Positions 8,796 through 17,103 of a stretch of 64,000 nucleotides of DNA are shown piece after piece. Source of the DNA: Streptomyces sp. TLI_171. Lineage in GTDB: Bacteria; Actinomycetota; Actinomycetes; Streptomycetales; Streptomycetaceae. Positions within the stretch are counted from its first letter, which is position 1. The number at the start of each line of letters is the position of its first letter. The stretch is taken from the NCBI RefSeq assembly GCF_003610255.1, contig NZ_RAPS01000001.1:5979001-6043000 (forward strand). The letters are read 5' to 3'. The notes under the pieces are model-generated. The model was not told the origin of the DNA. It saw only the letters and a list, made by a program, of their open reading frames with translations, and did no database searches. Both the position numbers and the translations under genes were made by a program.

Positions 8796-9707
8796 GAGCC
8801 TCTTTCATCCTGAGTTTTCGCAGGTTGCAGGGCTTTGGATCATGAGGGTGTGGACGGCGGCGATCAGGCGGCTGATCCGGTTGGTCGAGCAGCGGGCCCG
8901 GCGGAGGACACGCCAGGACTTGAGCTGGGCGAAGGCGCGTTCGCCGGGTGCGCGGAGTCGGGCGTGGTCGCGGTTGTACTGCTGGTAGTGCTCGGGCAGT
9001 TCGTGGTGGTTGTAGTACGGGGTGCGGATGGTGGCGCCGGCACCTCGGTAGGCCCGGTCCGCCAGGACGAGGATCTCGCGGGTCAGGCAGGCCTGGACGA
9101 TGCCGTGGGCGCGGGCCGCGGTCAGGTCGTGGGTGCGCCCCGGCAGGGCGCGGGAGAACCACAGGGGTGTGCCGTCGGGGGCTGCGACGACCTGCACGTT
9201 CATCCCGTGCTTGCGGTGCTTGTGCGAGTAGTACGGCTCGTCCGCCTTGATCCGGTCGGTCGGAACCAGGGTGCCGTCCACGATCACGAAGTCGCCCTCG
9301 CCCAGTCCCACCAGGGCCTCGCGCAGGCCCGGCGCCCACGCGGCCAGGACCTCCACGGTCTCCTTGACGTACCGCCAGGCCGTTGCTTCGGATACCCCGA
9401 ACCCGGCGCCGGCCTGTGCGAGGGTCTCGTTCTTGCGCAGGTGGGCCAGGACCAGGAGTGCCTGTTTGAAGCACCCCAACTTCCGCCACCGTGAGCGTAG
9501 TTCACGCCTTCGGGTGTAGATGAGCCACGAGACATGCTCGACCAGCTCGTGCGGGACGTCGAGCATGGCAGGATACGGGACCAAGCGAGGCTCCTCGGTC
9601 AGAGCGTGGTGCGTAGAGAACACCATCGCAACGACCAGGAGCCTCGTCTGTTACCCACCACCGCTGAGCAGCCATTTCACCCTCCCCGGACAGGATGAAA
9701 GAGGCTC
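8796..9707 (-). mobile_element. IS5-family insertion sequence
   Basis: 912-bp element with terminal repeats GAGCCTCTTTCATCCTG on both ends, carrying one transposase gene. It sits directly beside MITE copy 1. The end sequence resembles that of the MITE (GAGCTCTTTCAAC), suggesting that related transposases move both. Flanks are AGT on the left and ACT on the right. Confidence 0.8.
8805..9626 (-). CDS. IS5-family transposase (DDE_Tnp_4 type)
   Basis: 273 codons. An N-terminal helix-turn-helix region (LAQAGAGFGVSEATAWRYVK) is followed by the DDE catalytic domain: VIVDGTLVPTDR (first Asp), VLADRAYRGAG (second Asp) and GERAFAQLKSWRVL (Glu). The length is normal and there is no internal stop. The end of the gene (AATTCENSG tail) reaches nearly to the terminal repeat, so the element looks complete and possibly active. 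Confidence 0.88.
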   Translation of the reverse strand: MVFSTHHALTEEPRLVPYPAMLDVPHELVEHVSWLIYTRRRELRSRWRKLGCFKQALLVLAHLRKNETLAQAGAGFGVSEATAWRYVKETVEVLAAWAPGLREALVGLGEGDFVIVDGTLVPTDRIKADEPYYSHKHRKHGMNVQVVAAPDGTPLWFSRALPGRTHDLTAARAHGIVQACLTREILVLADRAYRGAGATIRTPYYNHHELPEHYQQYNRDHARLRAPGERAFAQLKSWRVLRRARCSTNRISRLIAAVHTLMIQSPATCENSG

Positions 9708-9946
9708 ACTCATCTCGCTCGCAGCCACCCTCATCTGCTGGCGAAGGCTCAACAAGCCGACACCGTGATCGTGTTACGAGCTCCATGAATAACCCTCCTG
9801 TTGTGACCGTTCGGGCAACCAATGCTGGTGAATGGACAGTGGCAACTTCTACCCAGGGTCCGGCTAGGCCGCAGAGGAGCAGAATAATTTCCAGCCAGAT
9901 GGTGCGATGAATTCCCACCACTTCTCTTCTCCCAAAAGGAGGCCCC

Positions 9947-10321
9947 ATGAACATCATTCGCAAGATCGTGACTGTTGCCGTTGCCACCTTTGTTGCAATG
10001 ATTCCGGCCGTCACCGCTGAGGCCGCGACCGCACGCAAGGTCACTGTGTGCTTCAGTAGCAGCTACGCGGGCTACGCGGTATTCCCGCAGGCAGGTGGAT
10101 TGTCAACGAGTGTTCTGCGCAACTCCTGTAAGACTCTCAACTTGGCAGGAGTGACCTACGCAAAGGTGTACGGGTACTGGAACAGCAACTCCGGTACCTT
10201 CTATGCGGGAACCGCTCACCTCGCGCTCACTGGCTCTGTGACAGTGTTCGTGGCTGGTTCCACCACCTCGCCTAACGTGATGACGGCCTCAGGCACGTCT
10301 TTCATCGACACCAGGCCCTAA
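9947..10321 (+). CDS. Small secreted protein, unknown function
   Basis: 124 codons from ATG 9947 with a strong ribosome site (AAAAGGAGG). The first 28 residues form a Sec signal peptide (MNIIRKIVTVAVATFVAMIP, cleavage after AEAA). The mature part is about 96 residues, Ser/Thr/Gly/Tyr-rich with two cysteines (VCFSSSYAG and RNSCKTL) that could form one disulfide. It looks like an extracellular beta-rich domain. I do not recognise a family. Base composition is lower in GC than the neighbours, and the gene lies alone between two IS clusters, so it may be acquired. Confidence 0.7.
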   Translation: MNIIRKIVTVAVATFVAMIPAVTAEAATARKVTVCFSSSYAGYAVFPQAGGLSTSVLRNSCKTLNLAGVTYAKVYGYWNSNSGTFYAGTAHLALTGSVTVFVAGSTTSPNVMTASGTSFIDTRP

Positions 10322-10404
10322 CGGCCTCGCGCATGGTTAGTCGTGCGGTTTCATGGGCAAGACTGTCCGGGCGATCAAAGAATGAGCCTGGATTGGGACT
10401 TGTC

Positions 10405-10523
10405 TAGCCTCGATCTTGCATGACGGCTCGTCAGCCTAGCTGGCGAGCCGTTTTGCTTGGCCTGGGGGTGTATCTGTCGCGCGTCAGACTTTGTGGCAGG
10501 GCTCGTTTCTTGCGGGTCCTGCT
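10405..10523 (-). repeat. IS1380-type right-end relic (copy A)
   Basis: Read on the minus strand, the segment ends ...GAGCCGTCATGCAAGATCGAGGCTA. This matches the right end of the IS1380 element at about 46.6-46.74 kb and a second relic at 49605-49745. No transposase coding remains. It was cut on the left-hand side of the IS3 insertion. Confidence 0.6.
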
Positions 10524-10561
10524 GGGGCCTTCGCCCGTAAAGGTGGACACGCGGTCGGTTG

Positions 10562-11454
10562 TCACGCGGCGAGCGTGAGTTTAGCGGTGTGGTGGCGTCG
10601 TTCGTATTCGTTGGGGCTGAGGTGGCCGTTGGCGGAGTGCCGGCGCCGGGTGTTGTAGCGGACCAGCCAGGCGAAGACGGCCTCCTGCAGGTGGCGGGGT
10701 CGCCGTAGTCGTGGGCGCCGTGAAGGGTCTCGCGTTTGAGGGAGGCGTGGAAGCTCTCGCAGGCCGCGTTGTCCGCGCTGCTGCCCACGGCGCCCATCGA
10801 TTGGGTGACGTCCAGCTCCGAGCACAGGCCGGCGAAGGCCCGGGACCCGTACTGCGCGCCGTGATCGCTGTGGAAGACCGCGCCGTCCAGGCCGCCGCGT
10901 GTCGCGGCCGCCATCCGCAGCGCGTCGGTGACCAGGCCGGTGCGCATGTGGTCGGCGATCGACCAGCCCACGACCTTGCGGCTGAAGCAGTCCAAAACGG
11001 TCGCCAGGTAGAGGAACTCCCCGCCCGCAAGTGGCAGATACGTGATGTCGCCCATGTACTTGCGCCCCGGTTCCGGGGCGGTGAAGTCCCTCTCGAACAG
11101 GTCCGGCACCGCCTGGGCGGCCGGGTCGGGGACGGTGGTGCGGACCCTTCTCCGCAGGCGGATACCGACGATGGAGTAGGTCCGCATGACCCGGGCGACC
11201 CGCTTGTGGTTGACCCGCACACCGCTCTCGCGCAGTTCCGCGGTCACCCTCGGCGAGCCGTAGGCGCCACCGGAGTCCGCGTGGATCCGGCGGATCCGTT
11301 CGGCCAGGACCTCGTCCTCGCGACGGCGGACGGCCCTGGCTCCGGCGCCGCCGAGCCACTTGTAGTAGCTGGAGCGGTTGACGTCCAGGACCTGGCACAG
11401 CCGCTTCACCTCGTAGGCGTCCCGGTGGTCGTGGACGAACTGGAAGCGGCTCAC
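10562..11454 (-). pseudogene. IS3 OrfB transposase, frameshifted near C-terminus
   Basis: The catalytic subunit has an HTH_21-like head (CQVLDVNRSSYYKWL), the integrase core with YMGDITYLPL (first Asp), VFHSDHGAQYGS (second Asp) and NAACESFHASLKRE (Glu). Near 10690-10700 the frame is lost. The expected end (AVFAWLVRYNTRRRHS ... ANGHLSPNEYERRHH) continues in another frame to a stop at 10562. One indel therefore breaks an otherwise complete gene. It overlaps orfA by 4 bases. Confidence 0.8.
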
Positions 11455-11864
11455 CAGTTCGTCTCGCCGGCGAAATACTTGGCCGCCCTGCGCAGGATGT
11501 CCCGCTCGGTGGCCAGCTTCCGCTCACTCGCCTCCAGCTCGGCCACCCGGGCCTCCAACTGCCGGATCCGCTCGTCCGGGTCGGCGGACGCGGCCGGCCG
11601 TCCTGCCCCGGTCGGCGCGTTCGCACCCGGCCGAGCGGCGGCAGGGTCGAGGCCGCGGCGTCCGCGGTCCCTCAGTACCCACTCGCGCAGGGTCGCCCTG
11701 TTGATGCCAAGGTCGGCGGCGATGTCCTTGTACGTCGCCCCGGGCGTGGACTCGTACAGGGCCACAGCATCGGCCTTGAACTCGTCCGAGTAGTCCTTCA
11801 TCGCCATCGGCGGTGTTCTCGCTTCCTCCGGATCAAGCAGATCCAGTATCAGCGTGTCCACCAC
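11451..11864 (-). CDS. IS3 OrfA (helix-turn-helix subunit)
   Basis: 137 codons; the functional start is probably the internal MAMKDYSDEFKADAVALY, because the preceding residues lie close to the IS end. It has the usual helix-turn-helix (TYKDIAADLGINRATLREWV), a Pro/Ala linker and a leucine-zipper-like coiled coil (RIRQLEARVAELEASERKL) ending RAAKYFAGETNW. It binds the IS ends and normally acts with OrfB through frameshifting or coupling. Confidence 0.85.
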   Translation of the reverse strand: MVDTLILDLLDPEEARTPPMAMKDYSDEFKADAVALYESTPGATYKDIAADLGINRATLREWVLRDRGRRGLDPAAARPGANAPTGAGRPAASADPDERIRQLEARVAELEASERKLATERDILRRAAKYFAGETNW

Positions 11865-11903
11865 TCAGGGCGAAGGCCCCTGCTTGAAGGAGTCTGATCG
11901 ATC

Positions 11904-12218
11904 ATGGTGAGGCCACCGGCGCTGCCGCCGGAGGAGAAGGTCCGGATCGTGCTGTCGATCCTGGCCGGTGAGATGACCGTTGCCGAGGCCGCGCGGCGGG
12001 CGAAGGTGTCCGAGCAGTCGATCGGGACCTGGAAGCGCCAGTTCCTGGAGGCCGGCCGGGCCGGCCTCGCTGGCAAGTCCGGTCCCAGCACCCGGGAACA
12101 GCAACTCGGAGCCCAGGTCGCCGACTTGACCCAGGCACTGGGTGAGGCCGCGGTCGAGCTGCGGGTGTGGAAGAAGTCCGCGGAGGGCCGGCTGGGCCCT
12201 TCGAGGACCTCGAGGTGA
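11904..12218 (+). CDS. IS3-type OrfA of a second, degenerate element
   Basis: 104 codons. A helix-turn-helix (TVAEAARRAKVSEQSIGTWK) is followed by a short coiled region (TREQQLGAQVADLTQALGEA). The -1 frame opens as orfB at 12167, typical of programmed frameshifting at a lysine stretch (GTGGAAGAAGTCC). Element ends could not be placed; the left end is separated by the younger IS3 insertion at 10524-11880. Confidence 0.7.
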   Translation: MVRPPALPPEEKVRIVLSILAGEMTVAEAARRAKVSEQSIGTWKRQFLEAGRAGLAGKSGPSTREQQLGAQVADLTQALGEAAVELRVWKKSAEGRLGPSRTSR

Positions 12219-13162
12219 TCCGCACCGAGGCGGGCATGCCGACCGCGGGGTTCTACCGGCTCATCGGCGTGCCCGAGCGGACCTGGCGCCGCCACCAGGC
12301 CCGCGCCCGCCAGGGCGCGCAGGCCAGAGGACCGTGGCCGCGCCCGGCCCGCGAGGGCGTCCGGGAGACCGCCCGCCGACACGCGCTCGCGCACCCAACC
12401 TGGGGCCACCGCAAGGTCTGGGCGATGTGTCGCTGGGACGGCCACCGCGTCTCTCGGGCGACCGTGCTGCGGCTGCTGCGGGACGAGGGCCTGCTGCTGG
12501 AGGCGAACTACCAGCGCGAACGCCGGCAGCTCGCTGCCCGCCGCTAGGCCGCCTTCGCGACCGGGCCGAGCGGCCCGAACCAGGTCTGGCAGCTCGACTT
12601 CTCCGAGTTCGAGACCGCCTCGGGCGGCACCTGGCGGCTCGCGGGCTGCCGGGACTACTGGTCGAAGTACGAGCTGGGCTGGCATGTGTCGCCCACCGCG
12701 AACCAGCACGACGCCATCGCCGCGATCGAACTCGCCATCAAGCAAGCGGAGTCGCTGGCCGGAAAGCCACTGGCCGAGCTCGCCCCGCGCGACGCGGACG
12801 GGACCGTGGAGCCGCTGGTCACCATCGTCACCGACAACAGCGGACCGTTCCGCTCGTTCCGCATCGAGGCGTTCATCGCCACCCGACCGGAGCGACGGCA
12901 CGTCCGCACCCGGGTCCGCACGCCCGGGCAGAACGGCTCACGCGAGCGCGGCTTCGGCTCGCTCAAGTACGAGAAGCTGTTCCTCGAGGAGATACCCGAC
13001 GCCCTCGACCTCGTCCGGCACGCCGAGGAATACCGGCGCGACTACAACACCGTCCGACCGCACGAGGCCCTGGCCTGGAACCGGCCCCACGACGTCCACA
13101 CCGGCGCCGCAGACCCCCTCGTCCCCAACTTTCCCGAACCCGAAAACCCGCCAACTGCTTGA
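12167..13162 (+). pseudogene. IS3-type OrfB transposase with premature TAG
   Basis: The frame encodes an HTH/HTH_21 part (TRTEAGMPTAGFYRLIG-like start, YQRERRQLAARR), then TAG at 12545-12547. The integrase core follows in the same frame: NQVWQLDFSEFET (Asp), VTIVTDNSGPF (Asp), SRERGFGSLKYEKL (Glu) and YNTVRPHEALAW. A single nonsense change has inactivated it. Confidence 0.8.
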
Positions 13163-13282
13163 CGCGGGACAAGCGGATCAAGCCCACCCTGAACCCGCGT
13201 CGCCCGCGGACGGGGCTGAGCTTGTCCGGTTGTCCGGCTGGACAACGACCGGCCAAGCCGTGACTGCTGAGCGTCAGTCAGA

Positions 13283-13419
13283 GAGCTCTTTCAACTCGGC
13301 CACCGATCAGGTGACAGCGCGGGCGCACGGGGGTGCGCCCGCTGGCGAGATCCGGCAGGTCGAAAGTCCGTCAACGGCAGTCGGTTCACCACTCGTCCGG
13401 GGCGCCGTTGAAAGAGCTC
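13283..13419. mobile_element. 137-bp MITE, copy 2
   Basis: Same 137-bp sequence as 8656-8792 except for two substitutions, with the same GAGCTCTTTCAAC ends. Flanked by the 3-bp direct repeat AGA on both sides, a clean target duplication. It lies about 90 bases upstream of the glutaminase start and may affect its promoter. Confidence 0.85.
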
Positions 13420-13511
13420 AGAGATCCAGATCAACAAACAGTGCGATGCCTGCGGGGAAGCGGCCTGCGGCCTTCGCCGTCAGATTCAATGGGCGTGTGG
13501 ACGACGACGGC

Positions 13512-14423
13512 ATGGACTACGGGCAGCTGCTGCGGGACGCACGGGCGGCGGCGTTCGTCCAGCAGGGCCGGGGACGGTCGGCGGACTACATTCCGGCGCT
13601 GGCGGAGGCGGACCCGTCGGCGTTCGGGATGGCGCTGGCGACGGTCGAGGGTGTGGTGCACGGTGTAGGGCAGTGGGAGAAGCCGTTCTCCGTCCAGTCG
13701 GTCGCGAAGGTGTTCGCACTAGCGCTGGCGCTGGCAGAGGGCGGGGACCGGCTGTGGCGCGGGGTGGGCCGGGAGCCCTCAGGCAACCCGTTCAACTCGT
13801 TGGTGCAGTTGGAGAGCGAGCAGGGGATTCCGCGCAATCCGTTCATAAACGCGGGTGCGCTGGTGGTGACGGACCGGCTGCTGGAGCTGACGGGGGACGC
13901 GGCGGGCGCGGTGCGGAACTTCCTGCGATCTGAGTCGGGCAACCCCGCGGTGGGGACGGACGACTCTGTCGCAGAGTCGGAGGCGCGGCACGGTCACCGC
14001 AACGCGGCACTGGCGCATTTCATGGCGAGCTTCGGGAGCTTGCGCAACCCGGTGGACTCTGTGCTCGCGCACTACTACGCGCACTGTGCGATCGCCGCGT
14101 CCTGCAAGGACCTGGCGCTGGCGGGGCTCTTCCTGGCACGGCACGGGATCCGGGTGGACGGTTCGCGGCTGCTGTCGCGCAGCGAGGCGAAGCGGGTCAA
14201 CGCGGTAATGCTCACCTGCGGGACGTACGACGCCGCAGGCGACTTCGCCTTCCGGGTTGGGCTGCCGGGCAAGAGCGGCGTCGGTGGCGGGGTGCTGGCG
14301 GTGCTGCCGGGGCGCGGAGCGGTGTGCGTGTGGAGCCCCGGGCTGGACGCCGCCGGCAACTCGGTGCTGGGGGTCGCGGCCCTGGACGCGCTCACGACCG
14401 CGACGGGCTGGTCGGTGTTCTGA
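13512..14423 (+). CDS. glsA: Glutaminase A
   Basis: 303 codons from ATG 13512; GTG 13497 or ATG 13446 would add a few poorly conserved residues. It hydrolyses L-glutamine to glutamate and ammonia in the cytoplasm. The beta-lactamase-like fold is shown by the motif PFSVQSVAKVF, with the Ser63-x-x-Lys66 nucleophile pair. Other family motifs are GRSADYIPALAEADP, RNPFINAGALV, HRNAALAHFMASFG, CKDLALAGLFLARHGI, MLTCGTYDAAGDFAFRVG and GKSGVGGGV. The length is normal. The gene stands alone between MITE copy 2 and the convergent LuxR-type regulator, so it is probably transcribed by itself. Confidence 0.92.
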   Translation: MDYGQLLRDARAAAFVQQGRGRSADYIPALAEADPSAFGMALATVEGVVHGVGQWEKPFSVQSVAKVFALALALAEGGDRLWRGVGREPSGNPFNSLVQLESEQGIPRNPFINAGALVVTDRLLELTGDAAGAVRNFLRSESGNPAVGTDDSVAESEARHGHRNAALAHFMASFGSLRNPVDSVLAHYYAHCAIAASCKDLALAGLFLARHGIRVDGSRLLSRSEAKRVNAVMLTCGTYDAAGDFAFRVGLPGKSGVGGGVLAVLPGRGAVCVWSPGLDAAGNSVLGVAALDALTTATGWSVF

Positions 14424-14472
14424 CGCCCGGCCGATGCGCACGGCCGCGCCGCCGGCGCTCACGGCATCGGTG

Positions 14473-15189
14473 CTACAGCGCGTTGGTACGGATTCCGTAG
14501 GCGACGGCGTGCTGGCGGTTGCGGAGGTTCAGACGGGTGAGCATGTCATGGATGATCGATTTGATGGTGCGCTGGGAGAAGCTGAGCGCGACGGCGATCT
14601 CGGCGGTGTTCTGCCCGGCTGCCAGCAGCCGCAGGACCTCCACCTCGCGCGGCTGAAGGGCCTTGGAGTCGGCGGCGAGCGGGGGAAAGACCTCTCGGAG
14701 CACCCCGGCACTCGTCCGTCGGGTATGCGGGCGGGTGGCGACCGCAGTTCGACCGCGGTGCGCGCTGTCGGCGGTGGGGCGGACATGTTCGTTCGCCGGA
14801 GACATCAGCAGGGCCGAGGAGTGCTCCGACCCGTAGGACGGGCGGACGTGGCGGTCGAGGACCGCGTCGCGGATGGCGGTGAAGGTGGTGCGTCGCCGTA
14901 CCAGCAGGACAAGGCCGGACTCCGTGGCCGAGTGTGCCAGGTGGGACTCCGTGATCTCGTCAGAGACGATGACGATCCGGACCGCCGGGTGCAGCGACAT
15001 GGCGGCTGCCTCGCGGATTCGGGCCAGCTTCGACTCGGTCAGGTCGAAGAGCAGCGCGAGGATCACCTCGGCGTGCCCGCCATCCTCGGGCGTCAGCACT
15101 TTCACCTGGTTCCAGCGTTCCAGGAAACCGGTGGCTCCGGCTTCGGTGATCGGGTCGTCGGCGATGAGTCTGACGGTCATCGGGGTCAT
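14473..15189 (-). CDS. LuxR-type orphan response regulator 1
   Basis: 238 codons. The N-terminal ~120 residues look like a degenerate receiver (VRLIADDPITEAGATGFLERW, VRIVIVSDEITESHL). A variable linker follows, then a C-terminal LuxR DNA-binding domain (LQPREVEVLRLLAAGQNTAEIAVALS, RTIKSIIHDMLTRLNL). The expected phospho-acceptor region (ALLFDLTES) is atypical, so phosphorylation control is doubtful. A close paralogue lies at 23497-24129, and the pair brackets the ESX genes. It reads in the same direction as eccB, about 310 bases downstream, and is probably a cluster-situated regulator. Confidence 0.8.
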   Translation of the reverse strand: MTPMTVRLIADDPITEAGATGFLERWNQVKVLTPEDGGHAEVILALLFDLTESKLARIREAAAMSLHPAVRIVIVSDEITESHLAHSATESGLVLLVRRRTTFTAIRDAVLDRHVRPSYGSEHSSALLMSPANEHVRPTADSAHRGRTAVATRPHTRRTSAGVLREVFPPLAADSKALQPREVEVLRLLAAGQNTAEIAVALSFSQRTIKSIIHDMLTRLNLRNRQHAVAYGIRTNAL

Positions 15190-15498
15190 TTCGGGGTCTC
15201 CGGAGGTCGAGGAGGGGCGAGGCCTTGTGCTCCGGCGCTGTCGGGCGCGGTATCAGGGCAGGCGGGTGCCGTTGCGGGGAGCGGGGAGTCTCGAGGAGGG
15301 GCCGATCGCCGTCGATCGGGAGAGAACGCGGACAGGGACATGCGGCTGGGGCCGGCCGTGGCGGGATCACCGGGACGAACCGGCCGCGGACGGAGAGGTC
15401 CGGGCCCTGGCACGATCCTGGCATCAGGGGAGAGGCCGGAGGTAAGCATTCTGACTGGTAGAGCCTGCGGGCCGGAGCGGTCCTCAGGCCCGCCGCGA
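15190..15498. other. Intergenic region between eccB and regulator 1
   Basis: About 310 bases with no supported ORF. It probably contains the regulator promoter. No clear hairpin or repeat was recognised. Confidence 0.4.
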
Positions 15499-17007
15499 TT
15501 ACCGGCCTGTGCCGGTCGCAGCGATGCTCGGGGCACCCACGCCGGCCGGGCAGCCGGGCAGTGCCGACTCGGTGCGACCCGAGGCGGCCGCGGCCGGGTC
15601 CAGGTCGGGTCCGGCGGCCACCATGAGCAGCAACGCCGAAGGTACGCCTTGGAGTTCGGAGGTGTTGTAGCCGAGGGCGGCGAGGGCGTCGTCGGAGGTG
15701 ATTCGGTACCGGACGCCGGAATCGGTGACCAGGTAACGGGCGTCTCCGAGGGCCGTTCCGGTACTGCTGAGGGCTTGGGCCAGTACGCCGTGTCCGGCCT
15801 TCGCTTCGACCAGGTCCACCGGCAGGCAGGCACCGGCCACGTGGTCCGCCGGCTGGTCGGTGATGTCGTCGGGGTTCGTGGCGGCGTGGACAATGGTGGT
15901 TGAGACGGCGACCGGTGCTCCGCCGTGGGCGCTGGGCCGGACCTGGGCACAGGCCAGGCTGCCGACGGGTACCGAGGCGAGGTGCGGCGGCGCGTCCGGC
16001 AGCCCGCTGCCAGGACTCGCGTCGATCGTAGCGCTGCGGCCCTGTACGGCGGCAGCGGAGATGGCTACCGCGGTTGGCGCGCCGTCGTCGTACGCCTTGG
16101 CCCGGACTTCCGGATCGCCGAGCGTCAATGCGGCGCCGAGCGCGGTCAGCCGGACCAGCCCGGAGGTGGTCAGCTGGTGGTACTGCACGGCCGATCCGGG
16201 CACCTGCACCGCGAAGACCTGGCCGATTCTGGTCTTCGTGCCGGCCAGGTCGGGTCCGGCCGCGCCCAGGTCGGTGACGTGGGGCGGGGTGAGGTCGGGC
16301 CCGACCGGCAGGGCGTTGATGAAGGCCGCCGAGACGGGCCGGGCCGCTGCCGAACCGAGTCCGAGTGCGGATTGGGCGCCGTGTTCGGTGTCCAGCCGGA
16401 GCCGGGTTCCATGCCACACCAGGTGGCGGACGCCGTCCGGACCCTGCACCAGTAGTGCCTCGGTATCCTGCAGGGCCTGGCCGGGGTCGGTGAAGCCGAT
16501 CGTCAAGCGGGTGGCGGCGGTGGCCGTGCCGGCGGTGTCGCGGGTGAGCCCAGAACACACCTGCCACGGCGCGTCGCTGAGCGCCGTCGTGGCAGGCAGG
16601 CTCTGCGGGGCGCCCGCAGTGCCCAGCGGGGCACCGCGCGGGGTGTCGGCCAGGTCGCCGGCCGACGCCTCGACCGGACCCTTCCCCGCGCCGACCAGCA
16701 GCATGGCCGACGCCTGATTGAGGACTGGACGCAGCCGGCCGTCCAGGTACAGGTACCGGGTCCCGGTACCCTTCTCGATGACCAGGGTGCCGTCGGCCCG
16801 CCAGGAGTCAACGCCGCCGGGGGAGACCAGGCCGAGGAGGGCCGCGCCGGCGGAAAGCACGCCGGACACGGCGAGGCCCACCGCCAGGCCCTTGTGGGTC
16901 CGGACGCCGGGGCTCCCGTCGTTGTCGGGGTTGCTACGAAGCAGGCCAGAGGCGAGCCGGCCCATGAGGAACATGTGGGCCTGCACCTGGTCACGCTTGG
17001 TCTGCAC
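15499..17007 (-). CDS. eccB: Type VII secretion protein EccB
   Basis: 502 codons from GTG 17007, with AGGAGG seven bases upstream. It starts with the family signature QTKRDQVQAHMFLMGRLASGLL, followed by one membrane helix (about residues 39-61) and a large extracytoplasmic region. That region contains the paired cysteines and repeats typical of EccB (QVCSGLT, SLACAQVRPS, ACLPVDLVEAKAGHGVLA, YLVTDSGVRYRI, GVPSALLLMVAAGPDLDPAAA). EccB is part of the ESX membrane complex. It lies downstream of eccD and mycP on the same strand, spaced by about 100 bases each. Confidence 0.93.
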   Translation of the reverse strand: MQTKRDQVQAHMFLMGRLASGLLRSNPDNDGSPGVRTHKGLAVGLAVSGVLSAGAALLGLVSPGGVDSWRADGTLVIEKGTGTRYLYLDGRLRPVLNQASAMLLVGAGKGPVEASAGDLADTPRGAPLGTAGAPQSLPATTALSDAPWQVCSGLTRDTAGTATAATRLTIGFTDPGQALQDTEALLVQGPDGVRHLVWHGTRLRLDTEHGAQSALGLGSAAARPVSAAFINALPVGPDLTPPHVTDLGAAGPDLAGTKTRIGQVFAVQVPGSAVQYHQLTTSGLVRLTALGAALTLGDPEVRAKAYDDGAPTAVAISAAAVQGRSATIDASPGSGLPDAPPHLASVPVGSLACAQVRPSAHGGAPVAVSTTIVHAATNPDDITDQPADHVAGACLPVDLVEAKAGHGVLAQALSSTGTALGDARYLVTDSGVRYRITSDDALAALGYNTSELQGVPSALLLMVAAGPDLDPAAAASGRTESALPGCPAGVGAPSIAATGTGR

Positions 17008-17103
17008 GGGACCTCCTGAGGGATGGCGAGGGTCGGACGTCGGGCCGGGCGGGACAGGATCGGGACTGCGGGGGGTGCGGCGCGCGCCGCCGGCCGCTGC
17101 TGC

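Larger units (their letters stand above)
8455..9768 (+). pseudogene. Old IS5-family transposase relic, split by MITE and IS
   Basis: Bases 8455-8655 encode the C-terminal part of a DDE transposase (GYDSRHVRREL, then after a one-base shift GLGKLRYVIEQTFALLHQFK and WERRLDLHD). The frame continues at 9708-9768 with SLISLAATLICWRRLNK and a stop. Everything between (8656-9707) is inserted mobile DNA. Joining the two flanks through a single ACT restores the expected protein tail. The N-terminal two thirds are missing. Confidence 0.75.
10524..11880 (-). mobile_element. IS3-family insertion sequence with TGCT target duplication
   Basis: About 1357 bp with imperfect terminal repeats of about 26 bp sharing GGGGCCTTCGCCC and GGTGGACAC. 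The 4-bp direct repeat TGCT occurs at 10520-10523 and 11881-11884. It contains orfA and orfB with a 4-base ATGA overlap, standard for IS3. It inserted just upstream of the older IS3-type relic at 11904. Confidence 0.85.

Noticed and set aside
8791..9712. TCA as the target duplication of the IS5 element
   Set aside because: TCA is found on both sides, but the restored transposase frame (HDSLISLAATL) requires ACT as the duplicated triplet and places the element ends at GAGCCTC/GAGGCTC.
7109..12547. TAG recoding as an explanation for two interrupted frames
   Set aside because: Normal genes here also end with TAG (for example DUF6112 at 2790), and no suppressor tRNA or recoding signal is seen.
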